The translations under genes and the position numbers were made by a program. Under the pieces are notes generated by a model, which ran no database searches, was not told where the DNA came from, and saw nothing but the letters and a program-made list of their open reading frames with translations. 64,000 nucleotides of DNA from Candidatus Obscuribacterales bacterium (lineage in GTDB: Bacteria; Cyanobacteriota; Vampirovibrionia; Obscuribacterales; Obscuribacteraceae): assembly GCA_019746975.1 (NCBI GenBank), contig JAIERK010000107.1:36251-100250 (forward strand), written 5' to 3'. Positions 1-8,263 of this stretch are shown piece after piece; position 1 is the first letter of the stretch, and each line of letters opens with the position of its first letter.

Positions 1-407
1 AGATTCTCAAGCGTTTTTCCCTCCAGATACTCCATCACCATGAATGGGTCACCATCGGCGGTGACGCCAAAATCCAGAATCGAGACGAGATTTGAATGCG
101 TCAGTTTTCCGGCCGCTTTGGCTTCGAGTTGAAATCGAACTAATTCTTCCGCGTCATACTGGCGCGCCATCAGGGTCTTGAGAGCCACGGTTCTAAGCGC
201 CCAATTGTGGCATTTATACACTACGCCCATCCCGCCGACACCGATGACCGAGTCGAACTTGTATGTGCCTCCAATCATAGTGCCTTGGGGAGGCGCCTTT
301 ATCAGCTGAGCGTCGTCGTGCGCGCACAGCTCGTGGTGCTGTTTGCCACCACTGCATTGCGGACACCACTTGATGGTGCCGTCACCGTCCTGTGCGGATC
401 CTTTCAT
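1..407 (-). CDS. Serine/threonine protein kinase, N-terminal part (cut by window edge)
   Basis: Translation from ATG at 407 gives 135 residues before the sequence runs off the left edge. Residues 15-30 hold a short zinc-ribbon-like cluster (Cys15, Cys18, Cys28, His30). A Hanks-type kinase N-lobe follows: the glycine-rich loop GVGGMGVVYK at about 56-65, the ATP-anchoring lysine in VALK (Lys77), a glutamate of helix C in FQLEAKAAG, and the hinge-like stretch MVMEYLEG at 123-130. The catalytic loop and C-lobe lie outside the window. A GTG directly precedes the ATG and an AGGA motif lies upstream, so either could start. It sits 49 bp after the M23 peptidase on the same strand and is probably co-transcribed with it. 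Kinase identity is secure; substrate unknown. Confidence 0.88.
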   Translation of the reverse strand, partial: MKGSAQDGDGTIKWCPQCSGGKQHHELCAHDDAQLIKAPPQGTMIGGTYKFDSVIGVGGMGVVYKCHNWALRTVALKTLMARQYDAEELVRFQLEAKAAGKLTHSNLVSILDFGVTADGDPFMVMEYLEGKTLEN

Positions 408-456
408 CACAATCCTGCTCTTATAGCATCCGATGCCAGTCCGATCTTAGCACTTG

Positions 457-1476
457 TCAATAAGTGTTTCGGAACCAGTAGTCGGGGTTAGAAGCCACAT
501 TGTTGACATAAATTCCGTAGTGCAGATGAGGCCCGCTTGCTCTGCCAGTTTTGCCCACCGTGCCGATCTGCTGTCCGGCCTCCACCGAATCTCCCGGCTT
601 AACCTTGATCGTATTCATGTGAATCGAAATAGATACGACACCACGACCGTGATCGATACACACAGTGTTGCCGTGTAGGCGCCATCCGGTATGGGCGACA
701 ATAACCCTACCAGGGGCGGCTGCCAGGACCGGAGTGCCTTGTGGAGCCGCGAAGTCGGTGCCGGAGTGGAAATAGTCCTTAAGTGGCTTACCATTGACGA
801 TCCGTTTCAAACCAAACCTGGTCGACAAACGGGCGTGTTTGACCGGATGCTGAAATACTCCAGACCACATCTTCTCTGACGAAACTGTTTTTTTTGCTTT
901 CTCCATCTGCTCTTTCTCGCCTGGCGAGGCTTGAAAGTTGTCCTTCGATTTAGGCAAACTCAATCTCTGAGTGCCGTAGTGAGCGTTACCTACAGCGAGC
1001 GATTCGACCAAACCACCCGAAAGCAGCTGGTAGGTGCCTGGCTTGAGCTGAGCTGGAATAGCGATAAGTGCGGAGTAACGCGGCTGCCCGTCTGCTGCAT
1101 CGGCGAAGAGCGACACGCTTTCATTGTTGAACTTGACCTCACCGGGATGCGAGCTCGAAACCATGATAGTCTCACCCTGAACCGGTTTGAGGTTGGATAT
1201 GACGAGATGATCAACGTCCTGACTTGATTCAGGAGTGCTGGTCGACTCGTCCTGCTGGGAGACGAGTGCCGATGTGCCACCGCCCATAGAGTCATTCTCA
1301 AGGGCGCCTGCACGAGCCTTTGCATATGAAATACTCGCCCGGCGTTGATGCTCAGGCGAGTTAGAGTTAACTGGATTGGCGAGTACGTAACTTTGGAATG
1401 CGACCGATAAACACGCTGGGAAGAAATAGAGCGTTGCGAGCCGTAGCTTTCGGCTTATGCTGGACGAATTGTTCAA
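457..1476 (-). CDS. Secreted M23 (LytM-type) metallopeptidase
   Basis: The 339-residue protein begins with a basic then hydrophobic signal segment (about residues 9-33, ending near VLANP), so it is exported. The middle contains a beta-rich stretch (about 85-165). The C-terminal third is a peptidase M23 domain with the zinc ligands visible: His237 and Asp241 in HSGTD, and the HLH motif at 317-319; His286 is the further active-site histidine. M23 enzymes cut peptide cross-links in peptidoglycan, so a cell-wall remodelling role is expected. The start is TTG, supported by GGAGG nine bases upstream. The PC4-like gene lies 33 bp upstream and the kinase 49 bp downstream, suggesting one transcript. 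Confidence 0.9.
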   Translation of the reverse strand: MNNSSSISRKLRLATLYFFPACLSVAFQSYVLANPVNSNSPEHQRRASISYAKARAGALENDSMGGGTSALVSQQDESTSTPESSQDVDHLVISNLKPVQGETIMVSSSHPGEVKFNNESVSLFADAADGQPRYSALIAIPAQLKPGTYQLLSGGLVESLAVGNAHYGTQRLSLPKSKDNFQASPGEKEQMEKAKKTVSSEKMWSGVFQHPVKHARLSTRFGLKRIVNGKPLKDYFHSGTDFAAPQGTPVLAAAPGRVIVAHTGWRLHGNTVCIDHGRGVVSISIHMNTIKVKPGDSVEAGQQIGTVGKTGRASGPHLHYGIYVNNVASNPDYWFRNTY

Positions 1477-1509
1477 TGTTCAGGACCTCCGTCAGCAAAT
1501 GGTTATACA

Positions 1510-1728
1510 CTATTCGCGTGACTTTGGGACCAACCTCTCTATTGCGTCTTTCAATGCTTCAATTTTGTCGATAGGAATTGCCACACCTTTCTTGGTCGGT
1601 TTTTCTTCCTGATCTTTATCGACGTACCATTCGCGAATGTGTAGATATTTCGTCCCTCTGTACTCGCCTATGTAGACATTGATAGTCTCGCCTCTGGCCT
1701 TTTCGTGGACCGTAATTCTCTCTTCCAA
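1510..1728 (-). CDS. PC4/YdbC-like ssDNA-binding protein
   Basis: A 72-residue protein whose pattern matches the PC4 (p15) fold: beta strands around NVYIGEYRGTKYLHIREWY, a charged turn with the motif KPTKKGVAI, and a C-terminal helix IDKIEALKDAIERL. Bacterial PC4-like proteins bind single-stranded DNA as dimers and may affect transcription or replication. The start is TTG at 1728, chosen because GGAGG lies eight bases upstream; there is no suitable ATG. It is the first gene of the minus-strand group with the M23 peptidase and kinase and is divergent from obgE across a 145-bp AT-rich gap that must hold both promoters. Assignment rests on motif pattern only. Confidence 0.72.
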   Translation of the reverse strand: MEERITVHEKARGETINVYIGEYRGTKYLHIREWYVDKDQEEKPTKKGVAIPIDKIEALKDAIERLVPKSRE

Positions 1729-1873
1729 GGTGATATCCTCCGCAAAGTCTCACCAGTTAAGTTACTAAACGACTTATAAATTTAGATTCCAGAACTCAAA
1801 ACAAGTATATAAAAAACCTAGAACTCAGAGATAGAATCAAATCTCATTACAAGATATAGATACCACGATTTAA

Positions 1874-3169
1874 ATGACTCAATTCATAGACGAGGTACAA
1901 ATAGCTATCCGCTCCGGCGACGGGGGCAACGGCATGGTGGCATGGCGCCGCGAGAAGTACGAGCCGATGGGCGGACCTGCTGGTGGCAACGGCGGCAAAG
2001 GCGGCGACATTTATCTGAAGGCCGTAGCGGATAAAAGCACGCTTCTGGATTTTCGTTATAAGACGGAATATCTGGCAGAATCGGGCAAAAAAGGCGGCTC
2101 GAAAAACAAGAACGGCAAAGCCGGGGAAGACCTGGTGATTGAGGTTCCGGTCGGGACGGTGGCCTACGATCAAGAGAGCGGCAACAAGATCGCCGATTTG
2201 ATCGTTCCGGGTCTTTCGATCATGGTGGCGCAGGGCGGCCGTGGAGGCAGAGGCAATACGGTTCTTTCGACGCCGACACGCAGGGCTCCGCATTACTGCG
2301 AGCCTGGATTGCCCGGAATAACCAGAACTCTGAAGATGGAGTTGAAGCTGCTGGCAGACGTTGGGATCGTGGGACTGCCTAACGCCGGTAAGTCAACGTT
2401 GTTGAGCGTCCTGACGGCAGCCAAGCCCAAGATCGCCGATTATCCATTCACGACATTGAGTCCGCAACTGGGTGTCGTGAAGTTGGCTGACGGAAGTGGA
2501 TTCGTCATGGCCGACATTCCAGGATTGATTGAAGGAGCCGCTCAAGGAGCTGGTCTCGGTCACAAATTTTTGAAGCATGTAGAACGAACCTTATTGCTCG
2601 TTCATATGGTAGCGATCGACAGCAACGAACTCGAAAAGGACATCAGCACAATCGATAGCGAGTTGGCCGGATTTGGAACCACACTCAAAAATCTTCCCCA
2701 GATTTTGGTTTTGAGCAAAGGCGACCTGGCAGACGAGGAGATCGTCAGCTCGGCGCGGCGAACCGTAGAGCGATTGAAACCCGATTCGAAAGTGATCTCA
2801 ATTTCAGCTGCCACCGGAGAAGGTACCAGACAATTGATCAACCTCTTGACGGAATGGTTGCCCGAGCTCCGAAAAGAGGCGCCGATTGTACCGGACTCGA
2901 TGCAATTAGAGCCGGATATCGACGCGTATGCGCCTACTTCGAGTGATGGCTTCGAAGTATTTCGCAAGAAGAACATATTTTCAGTCGAGAGCGATCGAGC
3001 TGAGCGGCTCGTAGCTGTCACCAATATGCGGGACCCGGAGTCGATTCAGCATTTGTACAGGGTGCTTCGAGCGATGGGCATAATTGATGCACTTCTTGCC
3101 AACGGCATCGAGCCGGGGCAGAGTGTGAGAGTTGGCGGCGTTGAGTTCGTCTACGGCGAAGACTGGTAA
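1874..3169 (+). CDS. obgE: GTPase ObgE/CgtA
   Basis: The 431-residue protein has the full Obg architecture. The glycine-rich Obg fold spans about 1-158, with many GGxGG turns. The G domain follows with P-loop GLPNAGKST (about 166-174), switch II DIPGLIEGA and the Obg-type GHKFLKHVERT segment. The C-terminal OCT domain is about 350-431. ObgE binds the large ribosomal subunit and links ribosome assembly to growth and stress. The G4 position reads SKGD rather than NKxD, an unusual guanine-specificity motif. No clear Shine-Dalgarno precedes the ATG. A terminator-like hairpin lies about 120 bp downstream. Confidence 0.97.
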   Translation: MTQFIDEVQIAIRSGDGGNGMVAWRREKYEPMGGPAGGNGGKGGDIYLKAVADKSTLLDFRYKTEYLAESGKKGGSKNKNGKAGEDLVIEVPVGTVAYDQESGNKIADLIVPGLSIMVAQGGRGGRGNTVLSTPTRRAPHYCEPGLPGITRTLKMELKLLADVGIVGLPNAGKSTLLSVLTAAKPKIADYPFTTLSPQLGVVKLADGSGFVMADIPGLIEGAAQGAGLGHKFLKHVERTLLLVHMVAIDSNELEKDISTIDSELAGFGTTLKNLPQILVLSKGDLADEEIVSSARRTVERLKPDSKVISISAATGEGTRQLINLLTEWLPELRKEAPIVPDSMQLEPDIDAYAPTSSDGFEVFRKKNIFSVESDRAERLVAVTNMRDPESIQHLYRVLRAMGIIDALLANGIEPGQSVRVGGVEFVYGEDW

Positions 3170-3290
3170 AGGCATCCGGCGGTTCACCTAATGATATGAG
3201 CTGGTCTAGCCGATGACTGGGAGCAGAACTCAGTTATGGCCGATGTTGTTTTTTTTCAAGCTTGAATTTGAGAGAACAAATACACGAGGA

Positions 3291-3325
3291 CGCTCATGAA
3301 GGGCGACCCATTCATGAGCGTTTTC
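3291..3325 (+). terminator. Rho-independent terminator after obgE
   Basis: A perfect 10-bp inverted repeat, CGCTCATGAA at 3291-3300 and TTCATGAGCG at 3311-3320, encloses a 10-base loop and is followed by TTTTC. It lies about 120 bp beyond the obgE stop and between convergent genes, which fits an intrinsic terminator for obgE. Confidence 0.7.
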
Positions 3326-3361
3326 AATAGTGCCGCGGGCAGCCTGACCGGTCAATCCGGA

Positions 3362-3505
3362 CTAATCTTCGCGCGAAGGCTCTTGCTCAACTCCGGCGAG
3401 CTGGCGCTCGAGACGTCGGAGGTTGGCTTCTTTAGCTTTCTGCTTTATCTTGCGTGAGCGTTTGAGAACCTTCGCTGCGCGCTTCATTCCTCTTTGCTGT
3501 GCCAT
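3362..3505 (-). CDS. Small very basic protein (47 aa), function unknown
   Basis: An ATG at 3505 opens a 47-residue frame ending in TAG at 3362-3364, with GGAG nine bases upstream. The product is rich in Lys and Arg in its first 36 residues (MAQQRGMKRAAKVLKRSRK onward), predicted helical, with an acidic tail ending SRED. Composition suggests nucleic-acid or ribosome binding, but no family is recognised. It is convergent with obgE and downstream of the Nudix gene on the same strand. The strong ribosome-binding site and protein-like composition support a real gene. Confidence 0.55.
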   Translation of the reverse strand: MAQQRGMKRAAKVLKRSRKIKQKAKEANLRRLERQLAGVEQEPSRED

Positions 3506-3608
3506 CGGGCTGTTCTCCATTGATTAATCAATTAGCAGCAAGAAATCGTCCGGCTGAGCCGGTCTTGCGAACTGGACCCAAAATGATAACCACTGAGAGT
3601 TTTTTTGG

Positions 3609-4082
3609 CTATACCCACAGGTTGCCAAGATACTTAATTCCGTCCTCGGATCCACGAGACAATGAGTCAATAATCTCGTCATTGACCGGTGGGAATAGCG
3701 TTAGCTTTCTCAGCTCCTCAAGCGGAATGAAGTCGACCCCGACAAGTACCGGTTCGTCACCTAATTGCAGGGTCCCGCCTGTAACTTTGGCTTTGATAAA
3801 GATGTTTACAATATGCCGAGTCCGATCGGGCGCAATTGCTTCGGATAAGAAGAGAAAGCGCTCGAACTGGACCTCGAGGCCCGTCTCTTCCTTGACCTCG
3901 CGGACGGCGCATTCCTCGAAGGTCTCGCCGTATTCGAGTCGGCCACCAGGGAGGACCCAGTAGCGTTGACTCCCTTTTTTGTGGCGCACAAGAAGGATCT
4001 TATCCTCCTTGTTAACAACCACTACGGAGATTCGCGTGGTCGGAATCGTTTTCTTTTTAGGTTTGAACCGTTTCTTAGGCAT
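3609..4082 (-). CDS. Nudix hydrolase
   Basis: A 157-residue protein with a complete Nudix box: Gly47, Glu53, Arg61-Glu62, Glu65-Glu66 and Gly68 follow the G-x5-E-x7-RE-UxEExG pattern. The preceding strand YWVLPGG and the following beta segments are typical. Nudix enzymes hydrolyse nucleoside diphosphates linked to another moiety; the substrate cannot be read here. The first 12 residues are a Lys-rich tail. It is divergent from pheS across 162 bp. Family assignment is firm, specific reaction unknown. Confidence 0.92.
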   Translation of the reverse strand: MPKKRFKPKKKTIPTTRISVVVVNKEDKILLVRHKKGSQRYWVLPGGRLEYGETFEECAVREVKEETGLEVQFERFLFLSEAIAPDRTRHIVNIFIKAKVTGGTLQLGDEPVLVGVDFIPLEELRKLTLFPPVNDEIIDSLSRGSEDGIKYLGNLWV

Positions 4083-4244
4083 CTCTTCGAGGTTGTCACC
4101 GTACTAACAAACGATTTTACGGCAAGGTGAGGTACAGGACAGGAAGTGCATCACTCATTGCAATTCGCAATACTATGCTCTCAGTTTATATAAACAACTC
4201 GCCCGTCTGATACTTTATTTAAAGTCCTTTGGGAGGCTGTTTAA

Positions 4245-5276
4245 ATGACTCTGGAGCAACAGCTCAAAGACCTGGCTGAGGAAGCGACCAGAAGTATCGT
4301 GGACAACGATAACCTGGACACGCTCGAAGAGCTCAGGCTCAAGTACGTCGGAAGAAGCGGCGCAATTACAACAATCTTGCGTGGGCTCTCACAGCTCACG
4401 GGTGAAGAACGCAAACAGGTCGGGCAACTGGCCAACGAAGTCAAGGAAGCGATTCAACAGGCACATGATGCCCGCAAACGCGCTCTTGACGATAAAGCGC
4501 TCGAAGCAAGACTCTTGCACGAGAAGATCGACGTGACCTTGGCGGGCACTCGAATCGAACTGGGACATATCCATCCCTTGACTCAGATCTGGGAAGAAAT
4601 CACATCAATTTTTTACGGAATGGGTTTTTCAGTGGCAGAAGGGCCGGAAGTCGAAACGGACTATTACAATTTCGACGCGCTCAATACGCCCAAAGACCAC
4701 CCGGCAAGGGACGAACAGGATACTTTCTACACTAATGTTCGACCCGACGTTCTGCTCAGAAGTCAGACTTCGACAGTGCAAGTACGTGTCATGGAGAAGA
4801 CCAAACCACCATTGAAGGTGATTTCACCGGGACGCGTATATCGCAATGAGGAGATCAACGCGAGAAAATATCCGCTATTCCACCAGGTCGAAGGACTACT
4901 GGTTGATCGCGATGTCACTTTCGGACAGCTGAAAGGTACACTTAACGCCTTTATCCGTCTGCTTTTCGGCAAGCCGTTAAAGACGCGATTTCGTCCCGAC
5001 TTTTTTCCATTCACCGAGCCGAGTGCAGAACTGGACAGTCAGTGCCCGTTCTGCGAGGGTATTGGTTGCAGAACCTGCGGTGGACGCGGTTGGCTCGAAC
5101 TGCTTGGTTGCGGAATGATAGATCCCAACGTCCTTTCCGGCGCCGGTATCGATCCAGAGGAGTGGAGCGGCTTCGCCTTCGGCATGGGATTGGAGCGGCT
5201 TGCCATGCTGAAGTTCGGGATTAACGACATTCGGCACTTCTACAACAACGATTTGCGTTTCCTCAAACAATTTTAG
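4245..5276 (+). CDS. pheS: Phenylalanine--tRNA ligase alpha subunit
   Basis: The 343-residue protein has the N-terminal coiled-coil arm (about 1-90) and the class II catalytic core: motif 2 region around SPGRVYRNEEINARKYPLFH, the FFPFTEPS segment and motif 3 GMGLERLAML. With PheT it forms the alpha2beta2 enzyme that charges tRNA-Phe. A short insertion with CPFC and CRTC (about 267-278) is a zinc-knuckle-like feature found in some bacterial PheS. The start has GGGAGG nearby. pheT follows after 115 bp on the same strand. No T-box leader is visible. Confidence 0.97.
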   Translation: MTLEQQLKDLAEEATRSIVDNDNLDTLEELRLKYVGRSGAITTILRGLSQLTGEERKQVGQLANEVKEAIQQAHDARKRALDDKALEARLLHEKIDVTLAGTRIELGHIHPLTQIWEEITSIFYGMGFSVAEGPEVETDYYNFDALNTPKDHPARDEQDTFYTNVRPDVLLRSQTSTVQVRVMEKTKPPLKVISPGRVYRNEEINARKYPLFHQVEGLLVDRDVTFGQLKGTLNAFIRLLFGKPLKTRFRPDFFPFTEPSAELDSQCPFCEGIGCRTCGGRGWLELLGCGMIDPNVLSGAGIDPEEWSGFAFGMGLERLAMLKFGINDIRHFYNNDLRFLKQF

Positions 5277-5391
5277 AAACCTTGCCGAAAGACGATTTAT
5301 CAAGACTCTTCAAGCAATACAGAAGACGTGGATTCAAACGAAACTGCATCTCGATCCTCAGACAAATAAAACACATCAGGATTTTGCGTAA

Positions 5392-7938
5392 ATGAAACTC
5401 TCATACAGCTGGCTTTGCGATCATGTCGATCTCGCTGGATTAACTCCTGAGGAGGTGGCGGATCAGCTCACAATGGGCGCCTTCGAGGTCGAAGAAATCG
5501 CCCGGACAGGTCCCGATCTAACCGGTCCGGTCATCGTCGGACAGATAATGGAGATAACGACCCATCCGAATGCCGACAAAATCAGGCTCACCAAAGTCAA
5601 AGTCGACGAAAATAAAGAGCCTCTGGAAATTGTCTGCGGCGCCCAAAACATCGAAGTCGGGCAGCGAATCCCCGTGGCGCTCCCCGGAGCGATCGTCCTC
5701 AACCGGAAAACCGGTGAAAAACTGCCGATCATCGCTTCAGCGATTCGCGGCGTTCACTCCAATGGTATGCTTTGCTCATCGTCGGAGCTCGGTATCGCCA
5801 ATGGTGAGACGGACGGCATTTTAATTCTTTCGAAGCCTGGCGAAAACGGCATTGCACTGGGAACAGATGTAATCGAAAAGTTGGCTCTGAAGCCGGAATT
5901 CGTATTTCATGTAGCCCCGAGATCCAACCGAGGCGACGCGTTGAGCGTTATCGGTCTGGCGCGTGAAGTGGCAGCAATTCTCAATCGCCCCATGAAAGTC
6001 GCTGACTGGAAACTAAGCGGAGGCGAAGCCGAAAAGGTATTCGAGAATCGCACCGATGGGGGTTTTTCCACATCTATAGAATCGCTGGATGACTGCGCTT
6101 ACTTCTCGATAAGACTGATCGACGGCGTCAAGATTGGTCCCTCTCCATCATGGCTTCAGGCACGGCTGGAGAGCGTCGGAATGCGCACTGTCAACAATGT
6201 CGTCGACATCACCAACTACGTCATGCTGGAATACGGTCAACCGCTCCACGCATATGATGGCGAAAAGGTCGACGGCGAGACGATCGCGGTCAGGCGCGCG
6301 AAGAAAGGGGAGAATTTGACCTCACTGGACGGCAAGGTCAGAGAGCTTTCCGAAGAGATACTTGCAATCACTGATAAGGAAAACGTCATCGGTCTTGCAG
6401 GAATCATGGGCGGAAAAGACAGTGAGATCAGCGATGAAACCACGAGAATTGCACTTGAAGCTGCGGCCTTTACCGCTCAACGCGTCCGCAGAGGCGGTCG
6501 TCTCGTCGGCCTATCGAGCGATAGCTCCCTCAGATTCGAGCGCGGCGTCGATGCTGCCAATGTGAAGCGCGCCTCAGATCGGGCGACTTATCTGATCCAG
6601 AAGTATTGCGGACCAGATGTGAAGGTCAAAGAGTTTGTCTATTCCGGAAGCGACCAGGTAAAAGTTCGAACAGTCAGCATGCGTTTGAGTCAGGTAAAAC
6701 GGCTGCTCAATGTGGACATCGATAAAGCGACCGCGTTGAAATACCTATCCAGTCTAGGTTTTGAAAAGGACGGCGATAACGGCGCTGACACCGTAATTGT
6801 CAGAGTACCGTCATTCCGCCAGCAGGATGTGTATCGCGAGATCGATTTGATTGAAGAAGTCTGCCGTCTCTTCGGCTACAACAACCTCCCGGAAGAAATG
6901 CCGTCGGCATCGATTACTCCAACTCGTCCAGCCAAACTGATTTCCGATATCCGGTCGTCTCTATTTGCCCAGGGTTTATCAGAGGCCTGGCTCAGCAGCC
7001 TGGTAGGCACGACAGAAGGCGACGAATCTAAATCGATAAAGGTGCTCAATCCACTTTCCAAGGACCACCGGGTCTTGAGAAATAGCCTCATTCCTGGGCT
7101 CGTTGATGCAGTCAAGTACAATCAGGATCGCGGCAGCAAAGATGTCTGGATGTTCGAGACCGGGCGGGCATATGAGAAAGCGCGAGAGAAAGACAAAGAC
7201 CAGTGGGGCACCGGTGTCTGCGAAAAGTCGCTCGTAGCAGGAGTGATCTCAGGCTCTCTGGTGAGCCAGATCAACAAAAGCGAGCGCGTAAAAGACAAAA
7301 TAGTAGGGCAGGCTTCTCTTGAAGAGCGTGTCGATTTCTATCGCATCAAGGGAATCGTTGAAAACTTGCTCGGTTCTGCAGGCATTGCCATCGGACGCCT
7401 CAGGGTTTATCGGCCGAAAGCAGCATCGGCATTCATGCATCCCTATAGAGTAGCGAACGTCGCAGTCGCTCCGGCTGATAAATTTCCACATGACGTGGAA
7501 GGCAAGCATGAAGAACGGGTGGTGACGATTGGTTACATAGGCGAGCTCAATCCAGGATATCTCAATCGCAAAGATATAAAGGAGCCTGTATTCGGCTTCG
7601 AACTCGATGTAGACAAGCTCAAAGAGCTAGGGAGCGCGAAGACCAGTTTTGTAGAACCGGCCGCCACACCAGCGGTCACTAGAGATCTCACTGTTGACCT
7701 CGATACGACCATCGATCACGCCGCGGTAAAAACGGTGCTCGAAGCGGCAGCTGGAGCTCGCCTCATAGATACCGAGCTCGTCAGTATCTATCCTCTCGAA
7801 GAGGGCAAGCAGAGCCTGTCCTACAGGCTGACTTTTCAAGACCGAGAGAAGACACTCACCAGCGACGAAATCGATCAAATCTTGAAAAAGGTTCGCGAGG
7901 CCCTCGTCTCGAGATTGAAAGCCCAGTTCCGCGCCTGA
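5392..7938 (+). CDS. pheT: Phenylalanine--tRNA ligase beta subunit
   Basis: The 848-residue protein contains, in order, the EMAP/OB-type tRNA-binding domain (about 40-155), the B3/B4 editing domain (about 215-395), the B5 domain (about 425-500, with SFRQQDVYREIDLIEEVCR), the catalytic-like core, and the C-terminal FDX-ACB domain (about 750-847, starting near TPAVTRDL) that binds the tRNA anticodon stem. It partners PheS. The length is slightly above the usual 790-830. An intrinsic terminator starts 35 bp after the stop. Confidence 0.97.
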   Translation: MKLSYSWLCDHVDLAGLTPEEVADQLTMGAFEVEEIARTGPDLTGPVIVGQIMEITTHPNADKIRLTKVKVDENKEPLEIVCGAQNIEVGQRIPVALPGAIVLNRKTGEKLPIIASAIRGVHSNGMLCSSSELGIANGETDGILILSKPGENGIALGTDVIEKLALKPEFVFHVAPRSNRGDALSVIGLAREVAAILNRPMKVADWKLSGGEAEKVFENRTDGGFSTSIESLDDCAYFSIRLIDGVKIGPSPSWLQARLESVGMRTVNNVVDITNYVMLEYGQPLHAYDGEKVDGETIAVRRAKKGENLTSLDGKVRELSEEILAITDKENVIGLAGIMGGKDSEISDETTRIALEAAAFTAQRVRRGGRLVGLSSDSSLRFERGVDAANVKRASDRATYLIQKYCGPDVKVKEFVYSGSDQVKVRTVSMRLSQVKRLLNVDIDKATALKYLSSLGFEKDGDNGADTVIVRVPSFRQQDVYREIDLIEEVCRLFGYNNLPEEMPSASITPTRPAKLISDIRSSLFAQGLSEAWLSSLVGTTEGDESKSIKVLNPLSKDHRVLRNSLIPGLVDAVKYNQDRGSKDVWMFETGRAYEKAREKDKDQWGTGVCEKSLVAGVISGSLVSQINKSERVKDKIVGQASLEERVDFYRIKGIVENLLGSAGIAIGRLRVYRPKAASAFMHPYRVANVAVAPADKFPHDVEGKHEERVVTIGYIGELNPGYLNRKDIKEPVFGFELDVDKLKELGSAKTSFVEPAATPAVTRDLTVDLDTTIDHAAVKTVLEAAAGARLIDTELVSIYPLEEGKQSLSYRLTFQDREKTLTSDEIDQILKKVREALVSRLKAQFRA

Positions 7939-7972
7939 TTTCCATGACAAATCGATATCCAATCCGTCTGAG

Positions 7973-7998
7973 AAAACGAAGAAACAATCTTCGTTTTT
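7973..7998 (+). terminator. Rho-independent terminator after pheT
   Basis: AAAACGAAG at 7973-7981 pairs with CTTCGTTTT at 7989-7997 across a 7-base loop, and the right arm ends in five T. Position directly after pheT fits a terminator for the pheST unit. Confidence 0.75.
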
Positions 7999-8263
7999 CC
8001 AGAAAAATGGTCGGCCCATCTTCTTTCGAATTGTTAGTTTGAAAGTGAGCTAACATGGCGTATTGCCGGGAATAACTCTAGAGAGTAAGGCGCCGGCGTT
8101 TGAAAGCAAACGCTGTAGCAGCAGAGAATCAGGTTGCCAACAAAGCACAAGCCTCCTTTTTCTTTGACATAATGTTTAGTTGAGGTCACTAGATCATTTT
8201 TCAAGTCGGGTATATAGCTCACAACACCAGTGGCACGTCCCAGCGGTAGGCAAGCAATACTAC
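7999..8263 (+). other. Non-coding leader region with a perfect hairpin
   Basis: The gap between the pheT terminator and the Roadblock gene contains a perfect 7-bp hairpin, GCGTTTG (8096-8102), loop AAAG, CAAACGC (8107-8113), flanked by a G+C-rich stretch. It has no T-run, so it is not a terminator. It may be part of a structured 5' leader of the downstream gene; no known riboswitch class is recognised. Confidence 0.3.

Noticed and set aside
3550..3562. CCGGCT-G-AGCCGG palindrome as Nudix terminator
   Set aside because: Short stem and no T-run on the minus strand.
4083..4244. T-box leader upstream of pheST
   Set aside because: Only 160 bases, no T-box sequence and no terminator/antiterminator pair.
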